This document shows positions 44,020 through 52,146 of a stretch of 64,000 nucleotides of DNA, in pieces (the first letter of the stretch is position 1; each line of letters begins with the position of its first letter). The notes under the pieces were generated by a model. The model saw nothing but the letters and a program-made list of their open reading frames with translations, did not search any database and had not been told where the DNA came from. The DNA comes from Chlorobiaceae bacterium (lineage in GTDB: Bacteria; Bacteroidota; Chlorobiia; Chlorobiales; Chlorobiaceae), in the NCBI GenBank assembly GCA_012972835.1, contig JABDHK010000013.1, positions 1 to 64,000 on the forward strand, in the 5' to 3' direction. The position numbers and the translations under genes were made by a program.

Positions 44020-44982
44020 ATGCGTATTGTTGAGTATGACAATGACCAGCTCTTCAGCTATGGTTCCCGCTCTCCTTTAGAATTGACTCCCATGGATTCT
44101 GCGGTGACGGTCGGTTCCTATGATGGCGTGCACAAAGGGCACCGTCAGATCATAGCACATATGGCTGCTGTAGCAAGATCTCATCAACTGAGAAGCGTGG
44201 TTGTGACTTTTGAGCCACATCCCAGAAGAGTACTTAAGGGAGCAGTTTCCGGCCCGCTTGGACTACTGACCACTCTTGAAGAAAAAATAAACCTTCTTGC
44301 AGAGGAAGATATTGATCTGCTCTTCATTATCCGCTTTACCCCGGATTTTGCATCACGCACCTCCGATGATTTTATCAGGAATGTTCTGGTCAGGCTGCTT
44401 TGTGCAAAAGCCATCATTATCGGTTATGATCATGCGTTCGGTCGTGACAGGAGCGGGAGCCAGAGAACGCTGGAACATCTGGGTGTTGAGCTTGGTTTTG
44501 ATGTGGAAGTTGTCGATGAGATCCTCATTGGCCATGAACATTTTTCAAGTACAAGAATAAGGAGATTGCTTGAAGCTGGAATGATTGAAGAAGCCAATGA
44601 ATTTCTCGGTTCTCCCTACATGATTAGCGGAATAGTGGTTGATGGTGAGAAGCTCGGACGCGATATCGGTTTTCCAACAGTAAATCTACAAATTTCCTAC
44701 CAGGACAAGCTGCTGCCACGTTCAGGTGTCTACCAGGCTCAGACGGAGATCAATGGTACTCTTTTTAATGCAATGATGAATGTCGGGGTACGTCCTACGG
44801 TCTCTGCAGAAGGGGTTAAAACAGTGGAGGCAAACATATTGGGATATAGTGGTGATCTTTACGGAGCCAGCCTGAGGTTTACCCTGCACCGCTTTATCAG
44901 GGATGAGATGAAGTTTGCATCACTGGAAGAGCTGAAAATACAGCTTGAAAAAGATAAAAAAACGGTGGAGTTGTATTGTTAA
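44020..44982 (+). CDS. ribF: Bifunctional riboflavin kinase/FAD synthetase
   Basis: RibF converts riboflavin to FMN and then FAD. The N-terminal adenylyltransferase half has AVTVGSYDGVHKGHRQII (a G-x-F/Y-D-G-x-H-x-G-H motif) and IGYDHAFGRDRSG, and STRIRRLLEAG follows. The kinase half has GRDIGFPTVNLQI (G-F-P-T-x-N), MMNVGVRPTV and VEANILGYSGDLYG. I chose ATG 44020, which lies after the truB stop; a start at 43957 would overlap truB. The length of 320 residues is typical. It sits between truB and rpsO, a common order. Confidence 0.95.
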   Translation: MRIVEYDNDQLFSYGSRSPLELTPMDSAVTVGSYDGVHKGHRQIIAHMAAVARSHQLRSVVVTFEPHPRRVLKGAVSGPLGLLTTLEEKINLLAEEDIDLLFIIRFTPDFASRTSDDFIRNVLVRLLCAKAIIIGYDHAFGRDRSGSQRTLEHLGVELGFDVEVVDEILIGHEHFSSTRIRRLLEAGMIEEANEFLGSPYMISGIVVDGEKLGRDIGFPTVNLQISYQDKLLPRSGVYQAQTEINGTLFNAMMNVGVRPTVSAEGVKTVEANILGYSGDLYGASLRFTLHRFIRDEMKFASLEELKIQLEKDKKTVELYC

Positions 44983-45030
44983 TAATATTATATTGCAGGT
45001 CAACCGATTTAACATAACAAACGAAGAGAT

Positions 45031-45300
45031 ATGAGCCTGACAAAAGAATTTAAAGCAGAAGTAATTACCCAGTTTGGTGCTTCTGAGAAGAATACAGGAA
45101 AATCTGAGGTTCAGGTTGCCTTGTACACACGCAGGATCACTGACCTGACCGGTCATCTTCAGCTGCATCCCAAGGACAAGCACTCTCGCAGAGGATTGCT
45201 CATGCTGGTAGCAAAGCGCAAGAAAATGCTGAACTATCTGAAGAATGTCGATATTGATCGTTACCGTAAAGTTATTGCCGAGCTTGACCTTCGCAAGTAA
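45031..45300 (+). CDS. rpsO: 30S ribosomal protein S15
   Basis: The 89-residue protein is a normal-length S15. It has SLTKEFKAEVITQFG, KNTGKSEVQVALYTRRI, LTGHLQLHPKDKHSRRGL and LVAKRKKMLNYLKNVD, covering the four helices that bind the central domain of 16S rRNA. It is preceded by AACGAAGAGAT at the ribosome-binding position and followed by a hairpin terminator. Confidence 0.98.
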   Translation: MSLTKEFKAEVITQFGASEKNTGKSEVQVALYTRRITDLTGHLQLHPKDKHSRRGLLMLVAKRKKMLNYLKNVDIDRYRKVIAELDLRK

Positions 45301-45330
45301 TATGGCAGTTTGAACTTTTTCGCCTTATCG

Positions 45331-45366
45331 CTGCAGGGTGACTAAGCCCTGCAGGTTATCTTTTTA
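45331..45366 (+). terminator. Terminator hairpin after rpsO
   Basis: An 8-bp perfect stem (CTGCAGGG at 45331-45338, CCCTGCAG at 45347-45354) with an 8-base loop is followed by a T-rich tail (TTATCTTTTT). Confidence 0.75.
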
Positions 45367-45390
45367 ACAAAGAATGCAGACAGGGAAACT

Positions 45391-46278
45391 ATGTTGGAAA
45401 GTATGACCGGGTACGGCAGTGCAGAGTCAGTTGAAAGCGGTGCCCGTACTCTTGTTGAGCTACGATCGGTCAATAACCGTTTCGCAGAGATCAGTGTAAA
45501 GCTTCCGCGCCAGTTACTCTCTTATGAGCTTGAAGTCAGGGAGATGATCAGGGCGCATTTTCAGCGGGGAAAAATTTCTGCGTTTATTCAAATCCAGCTT
45601 GACGAGGAACATCCGATTTCCGTCACTATCAATACAACAAAGGTCAGGGCATATAAAGAGCTGCTTGATACTCTCATCAGAGAAGCAGATCTTGTCACTC
45701 CCGTAACTCTTGACCATCTGCTAAGATTTCCTGAAATATTCGATAACGGGACTACCTCGCTTGATAATTCCGATCAGCTTTGGCTCTTTGTCAAGAATCT
45801 TTTGCAGGAAGCTATTGCCCGGCTTAAGGCAATGCGCCGCAGGGAAGGTGAGGAGCTTTCAGTAGACTTTACTGCAAGAATTGCTGAAATTGAAAAGACA
45901 CTTTCACTCATAACAACTCTTGCTGCCGAGAATCTTGAGCTGGTAAGAAAAAGGCTTGCTGCCAAAGTCGAGGCTATCGCTGGAAAGGATTTGACCTACA
46001 GTCGGGATCGTCTTGAAATGGAGCTGGTGCTTGCGGCTGACAAGCTTGATATTACGGAGGAGCTGACACGTTTTGCCAGTCATAACAAGTTTTTTCTTGA
46101 AGAGTTGCAGAATGATGACAGCGGTACCGGAAGGAAACTGAATTTTCTTTTGCAGGAGCAGTTGCGTGAAGCAAATACTATTGCATCAAAATCACAGAAT
46201 GCAGAAATATCCCAAAAAGTTGTCCAGATTAAGGAGAATCTTGAAAAAATCAGGGAGCAACTGCAAAATATAGAGTAA
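45391..46278 (+). CDS. YicC/YloC family endoribonuclease-like protein
   Basis: The 295-residue protein starts with the family hallmark MLESMTGYGSAES, then VELRSVNNRFAEISVKLPR, and ends with the conserved DUF1732 region with GRKLNFLLQEQLREANTIASKS. YicC proteins are reported to be endoribonucleases acting in small-RNA turnover. The gene lies five bases before gmk, an arrangement found in many bacteria. The GGAAACT upstream of ATG 45391 is a moderate ribosome-binding site. Confidence 0.93.
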   Translation: MLESMTGYGSAESVESGARTLVELRSVNNRFAEISVKLPRQLLSYELEVREMIRAHFQRGKISAFIQIQLDEEHPISVTINTTKVRAYKELLDTLIREADLVTPVTLDHLLRFPEIFDNGTTSLDNSDQLWLFVKNLLQEAIARLKAMRRREGEELSVDFTARIAEIEKTLSLITTLAAENLELVRKRLAAKVEAIAGKDLTYSRDRLEMELVLAADKLDITEELTRFASHNKFFLEELQNDDSGTGRKLNFLLQEQLREANTIASKSQNAEISQKVVQIKENLEKIREQLQNIE

Positions 46279-46283
46279 AGACC

Positions 46284-46868
46284 ATGGTTGAAGAGCGGAA
46301 ACGGCAGGGAAAACTTATTGTTTTTTCAGCTCCATCGGGTACTGGTAAATCTACCATAGCAAAACTGGTTCTTCAACGGATACCGAATATTGTATTTTCT
46401 GTCTCTGCCACAACACGCGAGAAAAGGAAAGGTGAGGCAGAAGGTATAAACTATTATTTTTTAAGCAGGGAAGAATTTGAAGAGGGTATCCGTACCGGTG
46501 GTTTCATAGAGCATGAGTATTTTTTTGGAAACCATTATGGTACGTTGCTTGATAAAACACATGAAGTCATTGATTCAGGCCTCCATATCCTGCTTGATCT
46601 TGATGTGAAGGGCGCACTGAATCTTAAGAAGCTTTTTCCTTATAATTCATTATTGCTGTTTATAGAGCCTCCGAGTATGGATGTTTTAAAGCAGAGACTG
46701 CAAGGCCGGGAGAGTGAAGATGAAGAGAGTCTGAAAGCCCGGCTTGAGCGAGCCCGGCTTGAGCTGGGATATGCAGACCGGTTTGACAAGATCGTAGTTA
46801 ATGATAATCTTGATCAGACAGTTGACACTGTTACGGCAATAATCACTGAATTTCTTTCAAACACGTAA
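46284..46868 (+). CDS. gmk: Guanylate kinase
   Basis: Guanylate kinase phosphorylates GMP to GDP with ATP. The P-loop IVFSAPSGTGKSTIAK is near residue 15, the GMP-binding region has SVSATTREKRKGEAEGINYYFLSREEF, and YGTLLDKTHEVIDSGLHILLDLDVKG follows. The C-terminal lid has RLQGRESEDEESLKARL. The 194-residue length is typical. It is followed 11 bases later by an omega-like RNA polymerase gene, the usual gmk-rpoZ order. Confidence 0.97.
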   Translation: MVEERKRQGKLIVFSAPSGTGKSTIAKLVLQRIPNIVFSVSATTREKRKGEAEGINYYFLSREEFEEGIRTGGFIEHEYFFGNHYGTLLDKTHEVIDSGLHILLDLDVKGALNLKKLFPYNSLLLFIEPPSMDVLKQRLQGRESEDEESLKARLERARLELGYADRFDKIVVNDNLDQTVDTVTAIITEFLSNT

Positions 46869-46879
46869 AACAAAGTGCA

Positions 46880-47233
46880 ATGGCGGTTAAACCTGTTGAC
46901 CTGAACAAACTGAGAAGTGCGCACTCGAATTTATACGAGACCGTAGTCGCGATATCAAAAAAAGCAAAAAGATTACACGACGAAGAGCGTGCTGAACTTG
47001 AAGACAAGCTTCTCCCCTATAAGGAGATGATCCGCAACCCAAGCAGTGAATCTGAATCGGACAAGATATTTCCGGAACAGATAGCTATAAGTCTTGAATT
47101 TGAATGCCGTGAAAAATCATCACATAAGGCTGTGACTGAATACTTTGATCATAAATACGATTATACCATAGAAAAACCGGCGGAAAAAAAGGTTGTGTCC
47201 ATTGAAGAAGATGATGAAACTGACGGGGATTAA
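46880..47233 (+). CDS. Probable RNA polymerase omega subunit (RpoZ-like)
   Basis: The 117-residue acidic protein sits directly after gmk, the classical place of rpoZ. NLYETVVAISKKAKRLHDEERAELEDKLLP resembles the omega core (Y-E-x-V-x-x-x-A-x-R-A-R-x-L), but the sequence is diverged and its C-terminus is a long acidic tail. RpoZ helps fold and hold the beta-prime subunit. The call depends on position plus weak similarity. Its end overlaps the start of the next gene by 20 bases. Confidence 0.62.
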   Translation: MAVKPVDLNKLRSAHSNLYETVVAISKKAKRLHDEERAELEDKLLPYKEMIRNPSSESESDKIFPEQIAISLEFECREKSSHKAVTEYFDHKYDYTIEKPAEKKVVSIEEDDETDGD

Positions 47234-47708
47234 TCAGATTACCCTTCGTGTCAATGACTTGCGTATGGCCGAAGAATTTTACGGTGGTATTCTCGGCCTC
47301 AAGCTTGATCACAGGGTTGGGGCAAACATCTCCTACCTGCGCCTTAACTCAGATATACTTGTGCTTGTCAAGGCGGAAACGCCTGGATCTCCTCAAGCAA
47401 GGGATATAAGGGTTGATCATTTTGGTTTCAGACTTGCTTCCGATGCAGAAGTGGACGAAGCTGTCTACTATCTTGAAGACCAGGGAGTTCATATTGTTAC
47501 CCGACCAGCTCATCGCCGGGAGGGTAAGGCATTTTTTGTCATGGACCCCGACGGAAATCTTGTAGAGTTTTACTCAATGCATGATAGCGGCATACAGGCC
47601 GACAGCACGGATATTGATCTTTCCTCTCCAAATTCCCACGCCGGCCCCACCCGCCAGAAAATGGTGGAAGAGATGGAGGCAAAAAAACCTCGCCGCTCCA
47701 GAAAATAA
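47214..47708 (+). CDS. VOC (glyoxalase/bleomycin resistance) superfamily protein
   Basis: I take ATG 47214 (MKLTGINQITLRVNDLRM) as the start rather than the TTG at 47193. The protein of about 164 residues shows one VOC unit pair: INQITLRVNDLRMAEEFYGGIL, then VDHFGFRLASDAEVDEAVYYLED and FFVMDPDGNLVEFYSM with the metal-binding Glu and the D-P-D-G-N motif. Members bind a divalent metal and catalyse isomerisation, dioxygenation or thiol transfer, or bind drugs; which is not known here. A Lys/Arg-rich tail follows. It overlaps the omega-like gene. Confidence 0.83.
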   Translation: MKLTGINQITLRVNDLRMAEEFYGGILGLKLDHRVGANISYLRLNSDILVLVKAETPGSPQARDIRVDHFGFRLASDAEVDEAVYYLEDQGVHIVTRPAHRREGKAFFVMDPDGNLVEFYSMHDSGIQADSTDIDLSSPNSHAGPTRQKMVEEMEAKKPRRSRK

Positions 47709-47773
47709 CTGCAATACAATACTCTTATAAGAGCGGAATTTCTCAATTTGAAGTTTTCATTTTTTTGTCTTAT

Positions 47774-47799
47774 CATTCCTTACTTACCGGTAAGGAATG
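47774..47799. promoter_or_regulatory. Palindromic operator candidate of the toxin-antitoxin operon
   Basis: CATTCCTTAC at 47774-47783 and GTAAGGAATG at 47790-47799 are perfect 10-bp inverted arms with a 6-base spacer. A second perfect 12-bp palindrome (CTTACCGGTAAG, 47783-47794) lies inside. It ends 24 bases before the antitoxin start, where an AbrB-type antitoxin usually binds to repress its own operon. Confidence 0.75.
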
Positions 47800-47823
47800 G
47801 ATAATAAAGTAAGGAGTATGCAG

Positions 47824-48075
47824 ATGCCCATTGCAACCATGACGAATAAAGGCCAGATAACAATTCCGAAAGAGGTTCGGGATATGCTGGGACTGCATTC
47901 TGGCGATAAGCTTGAGTTTTCCTGTGTAAAGGACGGAAAACTTCTTGTCACACCTCTCAAAAAAAATGTTGATGATCTCTACGGAAAACTGTTTAATCCT
48001 GACACAAAACCGCTTTCAATAGAAGCGATTAATGAGGCAATCCGCAGTAAATTCCAACAAGAAAGCTGTGAATGA
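47824..48075 (+). CDS. AbrB/MazE-type antitoxin (SpoVT-AbrB domain)
   Basis: The start at ATG 47824 has AAGGAG seven bases upstream; ATGs at 47797 and 47818 are also in frame. The product, 83 residues, begins MPIATMTNKGQITIPKEVR and continues DMLGLHSGDKLEFSC, the swapped-hairpin DNA-binding fold. The C-terminal part (LYGKLFNPDTKPLSIEAINEAI) would wrap the toxin. It overlaps the PIN gene by four bases (ATGA). Autoregulation through the upstream palindrome is likely. Confidence 0.92.
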   Translation: MPIATMTNKGQITIPKEVRDMLGLHSGDKLEFSCVKDGKLLVTPLKKNVDDLYGKLFNPDTKPLSIEAINEAIRSKFQQESCE

Positions 48076-48470
48076 ACGCCCTTGATACCAATATTCTTGT
48101 TCGTTTTCTGGTATGTGACGACCAGTGTCAGGCTGAATCCGTCTATCGTTTGTTCAAAAAAGCAGAGGAGGAAAAAAAGAATTTTTTTGTTTCGATCTTG
48201 GTTCTTCTTGAACTGCTTTGGGTTCTTGAGTCTGTCTATAAAATCCCGCGATTCAAAATTCTTGATGTACTTGAAGAGCTCTTGCTTCTTCCCATACTGG
48301 TTTTTGACGACCAGTCTGCAGTAAGGTCTTTTATTTCCCTTGCCCGCAAGAAAAATATCGATCTATCTGATCTATTAATAGCCCTTGATACTCTGTCATC
48401 TGGTTGTGACTGGGTGTTAACTTTCGATAAAACAGCCGCTAAATCCGATTTTTTCACTCTCCTTGAGTAA
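48072..48470 (+). CDS. PIN-domain toxin (VapC-like ribonuclease)
   Basis: The 132-residue PIN domain has the first acidic residue in MNALDTNILVRFL (Asp5), a Glu near 47 (VLLELLWVLE), the Asp of KNIDLSDLLIALD near 97-101, and WVLTFDKTAAK near 115-125 with the fourth acidic site. These form the metal-dependent RNase centre. VapC toxins cut tRNA or rRNA when the antitoxin is lost. The start codon overlaps the antitoxin stop. Together with the AbrB-type partner it forms a VapBC-like pair within otherwise core genes. Confidence 0.9.
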   Translation: MNALDTNILVRFLVCDDQCQAESVYRLFKKAEEEKKNFFVSILVLLELLWVLESVYKIPRFKILDVLEELLLLPILVFDDQSAVRSFISLARKKNIDLSDLLIALDTLSSGCDWVLTFDKTAAKSDFFTLLE

Positions 48471-48496
48471 ATAGGATTTTCGATATTCACGATATC

Positions 48497-48529
48497 TTAA
48501 AAAGGCCTTCTGGTTTTTTACCTTTTTAA
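48497..48529. terminator. Possible bidirectional terminator between the PIN gene and the GlmU-type gene
   Basis: TTAAAAAGG (48497-48505) and CCTTTTTAA (48521-48529) form a 9-bp stem around a T-rich 15-base loop. The stem overlaps the last codons of the minus-strand gene. It lies between converging genes and could act in both directions. Confidence 0.4.
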
Positions 48530-49270
48530 AGTGTCATATTGTTTCAGAAGCAGTCGTTCAGCTTCCAGAAGCTGTTCAGGTGTGTTGATGCCGATAATTT
48601 CGTTAGGATTCTCTGTTTTGAAAGCGCAAACCCGCTTGCCGCTCTGGAAGCAGATGCCAAATACATCGGTCAAATAGTACTCTTTTTGAGCATTGTTTGT
48701 CGTAATCTCTCCAAGGGCCTCAAAAAGAGTATGCGCATTGAAAACATAAATGCCGGAATTGATTTCCAGGACAGCAAGTTCCTGCAGGGAAGCATCCTTC
48801 TGTTCCACAATTTTCAGGACATTGTTACTCTTCTCCTGTCGAATAATCCTTCCATATCCTGTTGGATCATCCAGCTCTGCCGTGAGAACGGTTGCTACAG
48901 CATGTTGTGCATGGTGAAATGCAATAAGGTTCTGAAGGGTCAGGACACTGACCAAGGGAGCATCTCCAGAGAGGATAAGCACCTCTCCATCAAAATCTTT
49001 GAGCTGAGTTTCTGCCTGCATGACAGCATGACCTGTTCCCAGCTGTGGTTCCTGAAGTGCTGTGCTTACCCGGTATTTTGCAGTGGCTGCTTTGACCATC
49101 TCTGCCTGGTGTCCGATGATCACCACAATTTTTTCTGGATCAAGGGCGTATGATGTATCGAGCACATACTCTATAAGAGGATGTGCATTTGCCAGATGCA
49201 GCACCTTCGGTAGATCCGATTTCATTCGTGTGCCTTTTCCAGCGGCCATGATGATTATTGCAAGTGCCAT
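48518..49270 (-). CDS. GlmU-type N-acetylglucosamine-1-phosphate uridylyltransferase domain protein
   Basis: The 250-residue nucleotidyltransferase has the signature LAIIIMAAGKGTRMKSDLPKVLH (G-x-G-T-R-M...P-K), QEPQLGTGHAVMQAE, LSGDAPLVS and LEINSGIYVF. It matches the pyrophosphorylase domain of GlmU, which makes UDP-GlcNAc. The left-handed beta-helix acetyltransferase domain of bifunctional GlmU is missing, so GlcN-1-P acetylation must be done by another protein. A related NDP-sugar role is possible. It lies 26 bases after panD. Confidence 0.85.
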   Translation of the reverse strand: MALAIIIMAAGKGTRMKSDLPKVLHLANAHPLIEYVLDTSYALDPEKIVVIIGHQAEMVKAATAKYRVSTALQEPQLGTGHAVMQAETQLKDFDGEVLILSGDAPLVSVLTLQNLIAFHHAQHAVATVLTAELDDPTGYGRIIRQEKSNNVLKIVEQKDASLQELAVLEINSGIYVFNAHTLFEALGEITTNNAQKEYYLTDVFGICFQSGKRVCAFKTENPNEIIGINTPEQLLEAERLLLKQYDTLKR

Positions 49271-49296
49271 TATTTATCAGTGAGGGTGTTTGGTAT

Positions 49297-49683
49297 TTAC
49301 GATAACTGTTCGCCTTCCTCGCCTACATGGTGTCGATTTTTAGGGTTGTTCTTTTTGTCGACAATAAGAACCATAGGTTTATGGATGCGTGCTTCAGCTT
49401 CATCCATGATGGCAAACGTCATGATAATGATCTCATCGCCAACCAGGGCACAACGGGCAGCTGCTCCGTTGAGCTGAATTTCTCTCGAGCCATGAGCTCC
49501 CTTGATAATATAGGTTTCAAACCGCTCACCGTTATTGTTGTTGACAACAAGCACTTTTTCATTGGGAATCATATCGACCATTTCCAGAAGCTCAGTATCA
49601 ATAGTGATACTTCCTTCATATTCGAGATCTCCGCTTGTAACTATAGCGTTATGAATTTTTGATTTTAAAACATGTAATTTCAT
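49297..49683 (-). CDS. panD: Aspartate 1-decarboxylase
   Basis: PanD makes beta-alanine for pantothenate. The 128-residue proenzyme begins [29 protein letters not shown]; self-cleavage between Gly and Ser in YEGSI gives the pyruvoyl group. [15 protein letters not shown] and [21 protein letters not shown] are conserved. It is 19 bases downstream of the LptC-like gene in the same direction. Confidence 0.96.
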   Translation of the reverse strand: MKLHVLKSKIHNAIVTSGDLEYEGSITIDTELLEMVDMIPNEKVLVVNNNNGERFETYIIKGAHGSREIQLNGAAARCALVGDEIIIMTFAIMDEAEARIHKPMVLIVDKKNNPKNRHHVGEEGEQLS

Positions 49684-49702
49684 GAACAGGCAACCTTCAA
49701 TA

Positions 49703-50248
49703 TTATTTTATAAATCCTTTTCCGCTTCCCCGGAAGATCCGGTACTTCTTCAAGGCTTGATCGCTTTCAAAACCTTGGCCACTGATGGTTTCATCTGGCT
49801 TTGTAATGGTAACAAACTTGTTTGAACGAATCATTTTATCTTTGCTGCTCCGTTGAATATACTCGGTTTTTATGACCGTCGAGTCTTCGGAAGAGATGAC
49901 AACGTTTCCCTGAGCCTCAATATCCTGATTATCGTGAACCACAGCTTTCTCGGCAGTTATGATTGTCGTTTGATTGCCCGTGATGTCAAAGAACGTAACT
50001 CTGATACCCTTGTCAAGATGATGTTCACTTCCTGTATTAATTCTGTACTCCTCTTCGTGGCCAGCTTCAATGATTCCTCTCCTTACACCGGATTCAGTAA
50101 GAGTAAGTTTGACACTCCAGCTCTCCTGTACAGGATGGTTGACTCCGATAAAGCCTGTTTCGGGAGAGCGACGTTCCTTATGAGGATCGCCGCATCCCGA
50201 TGCCATGATGACAATACCATGCAGAAAAAGAACAGTAAATCTTTTCAA
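49703..50248 (-). CDS. LptC-like LPS-export lipoprotein
   Basis: The start is TTG 50248, because [19 protein letters not shown] is a clean lipoprotein signal with a cysteine at residue 19. The mature part has beta-jellyroll-type repeats: [40 protein letters not shown] and [19 protein letters not shown], the pattern of LptC/YrbK (export of LPS from the inner membrane to LptA). A lipid anchor in place of a membrane helix is the usual form in Bacteroidota and Chlorobiota. It is 12 bases after the OmpH/Skp gene. Confidence 0.8.
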   Translation of the reverse strand: MKRFTVLFLHGIVIMASGCGDPHKERRSPETGFIGVNHPVQESWSVKLTLTESGVRRGIIEAGHEEEYRINTGSEHHLDKGIRVTFFDITGNQTTIITAEKAVVHDNQDIEAQGNVVISSEDSTVIKTEYIQRSSKDKMIRSNKFVTITKPDETISGQGFESDQALKKYRIFRGSGKGFIK

Positions 50249-50260
50249 CTCAGGATATCA

Positions 50261-50809
50261 TTACTTGATATTCAGTTCGTTCATCACCTTGAAGGTGATA
50301 TCGTACTCCGACGCACAATACGCCGCTGCACTTTTTTCAAGGACCACCGTGAAGCCATCTTTTTGTGCTATTGACTTAATCGCAGTGATCAGCTTTTGTT
50401 GAATTGGTCCGATGATGTCTTGACGTTTTTTATCAAAAACGGCACTTTGTTCCTGCTGGAATTTTTGTAAAGCCTGACTCTTGGCGTTGAGTTCCTTTTC
50501 TTTCAGGTTTCTTGCAGCCGGCTTCAATGAAGGAGCTTGTTTTTGGTATTCTGCGATTGCTTTCTGAAGCTCCTGGTTTTTCATTGCAATCTCTTTCTGC
50601 AGTGGCCCGGCAGCGGCCTGCAGAGTTGATTCAGCTTGTTTTGCTTCTGGGAGTTGCTGGAAGATTTTACCGGAATCTACAACACCGACTTTTCCACTCT
50701 CCTGTGCAGCAAACGATTGGGGAGCAACAAGCACAAGGCTCAGGGCAACCGCCATAATAATACGGCGACACACGTTCATAAATCTTTGTGAATGATTCAT
50801 CAATTTCAT
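50261..50809 (-). CDS. OmpH/Skp-family periplasmic chaperone
   Basis: A signal peptide ends near AVALSLVLVAPQSFA, and the mature part is one long charged coiled coil (TLQAAAGPLQKEIAMKNQEL, KEKELNAKSQALQKFQQEQ), as in Skp, which holds unfolded outer-membrane proteins. The beginning GKVGVVDSGKIFQQLPEAKQ and the end FTVVLEKSAAAYCASEYDIT are family features. The start is not certain: ATG codons at 50809, 50800 and 50779 give acceptable signal peptides, and a longer frame to 50872 is less likely. It lies upstream of the lptC-like gene in one operon. Confidence 0.85.
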   Translation of the reverse strand: MKLMNHSQRFMNVCRRIIMAVALSLVLVAPQSFAAQESGKVGVVDSGKIFQQLPEAKQAESTLQAAAGPLQKEIAMKNQELQKAIAEYQKQAPSLKPAARNLKEKELNAKSQALQKFQQEQSAVFDKKRQDIIGPIQQKLITAIKSIAQKDGFTVVLEKSAAAYCASEYDITFKVMNELNIK

Positions 50810-50977
50810 GGTTAAGGTTATCATGTAAATGAGTCGATACCGTATAATATCCAAGTGGACACAATTATACATCCAAAGGTAAGAATTCCCGGCTAAAAAA
50901 CCGTTAAAAAGCTGAAAAGCCCAACTGATTATCCATTTTGATGTGAAAAAAAAGTTTTATAGCACCAAATTGCCGGT

Positions 50978-52114
50978 TCAGAAACTTTTTTTCTGAAAAA
51001 ACTGTCCTGGTTGCTGCACGACAGCAGCTCTCATTTCAAGTTCAAAAAGGTATACCAGCAGTGAAGATACATCAATGTTGGTAGCTGTTGCAAGTGTATC
51101 GATGTGCATGGGTTCAGAACCCATACTTTGCATGATACTCTCTTCCTGGCTGGAAAGGTGGGAGATCGGAGAGTCATGCTGAAGCCCAGGTTTCACGGAA
51201 CAACATGGTATGAATTGCCTTCCAAATTCGGTTATGATATCGTCCACACTCATGATAGCTTTGGCCTGACCTTGCTGTATAAGCTTGTTTGTTCCCCTTG
51301 ATGTTCGTGAGAATATGCTTCCTGGTACCGCAAACACCTCTCGGTTCTGTTCAAGCGCCGTGGCTGCAGTGATAAGTGCCCCTCCTTTTACATCAGATTC
51401 AATAACAACTGTTCCGTCCGTGATTCCGGATATGATGCGATTTCGTTTCGGAAATTTTCCTGGAGAGAGCTTTGAACCAATCCACTCTTCTGAAATAAGC
51501 GCGCCATTTTCAATAATTCTTGGCCATAGCTTTCCTTTCGGATCGGTATAAATGGTATCAACACCGCTTGCAAGCACTGCGACGGTCATACCTCCGCTAT
51601 CCAGAGTCGCGGCATGTGCTGCCGTATCAATGCCATAGGCCATTCCACTGAAGATGATAACCCCGAAGTTGACCAGTTCCCGGCAGAGCAGTGCTGTGCT
51701 TTGTCTGCCGTAGAGTGATGCCTGTCGGGTGCCAACTATAGCAAGGGAGAGAGCGTTTGCCTCAGGAACTCTTCCTCGCACGAAGAGGCAGGGAGGAGGA
51801 TCATATATTTCCTTTAAAAGGCGAGGATAATCAGGATCAAAAATTGTTATAGCTTTTGCGTTGTAGTGGTGCAGTCTGGCAATCTGCTCTTCAGCGGCAC
51901 TCTCTGCAGCCTGTCGGGTTTCTCTATGGTGAAGAAAACTGTAAATCTGTCGAGCCAGAGCTTCTCCGATACCCGGCACTTGCATCAGTTCAGTCACATC
52001 GGTGTGCAGTATATCGGTTACTCTGTTATGAAGATGAGCTGTGATTGCCTTGATTTTTGCCGGCCCGATGCCCGGAATAAGGGTCAGGAGAAGCAGCAGG
52101 ATGGTGTTATCCAT
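50978..52114 (-). CDS. dprA: DNA processing protein DprA
   Basis: DprA binds single-stranded DNA during transformation and helps RecA load. The protein has an N-terminal helix-hairpin-helix region (LTLIPGIGPAKIKAI, VPGIGEALARQIY) and the Rossmann-like core with LAIVGTRQASLYGRQST, FGVIIFSGMAYGIDTAAH, VLASGVDTIYTDPK and GTVVIESDVKGGALITAATA. A C-terminal winged-helix part (MHIDTLATATNIDVSSLLVYL) follows. The ATG at 52114 is preferred to TTG 52117. Length is normal. Competence proteins in the species are not shown by this window. Confidence 0.95.
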   Translation of the reverse strand: MDNTILLLLLTLIPGIGPAKIKAITAHLHNRVTDILHTDVTELMQVPGIGEALARQIYSFLHHRETRQAAESAAEEQIARLHHYNAKAITIFDPDYPRLLKEIYDPPPCLFVRGRVPEANALSLAIVGTRQASLYGRQSTALLCRELVNFGVIIFSGMAYGIDTAAHAATLDSGGMTVAVLASGVDTIYTDPKGKLWPRIIENGALISEEWIGSKLSPGKFPKRNRIISGITDGTVVIESDVKGGALITAATALEQNREVFAVPGSIFSRTSRGTNKLIQQGQAKAIMSVDDIITEFGRQFIPCCSVKPGLQHDSPISHLSSQEESIMQSMGSEPMHIDTLATATNIDVSSLLVYLFELEMRAAVVQQPGQFFQKKSF

Positions 52115-52146
52115 CAACGTGGTGGCTGAGAGAGCGCATGGAAAGA

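Noticed and set aside
48539-49153. 204-codon plus-strand frame
   Set aside because: It is antisense to the GlmU-type gene and has no family features.
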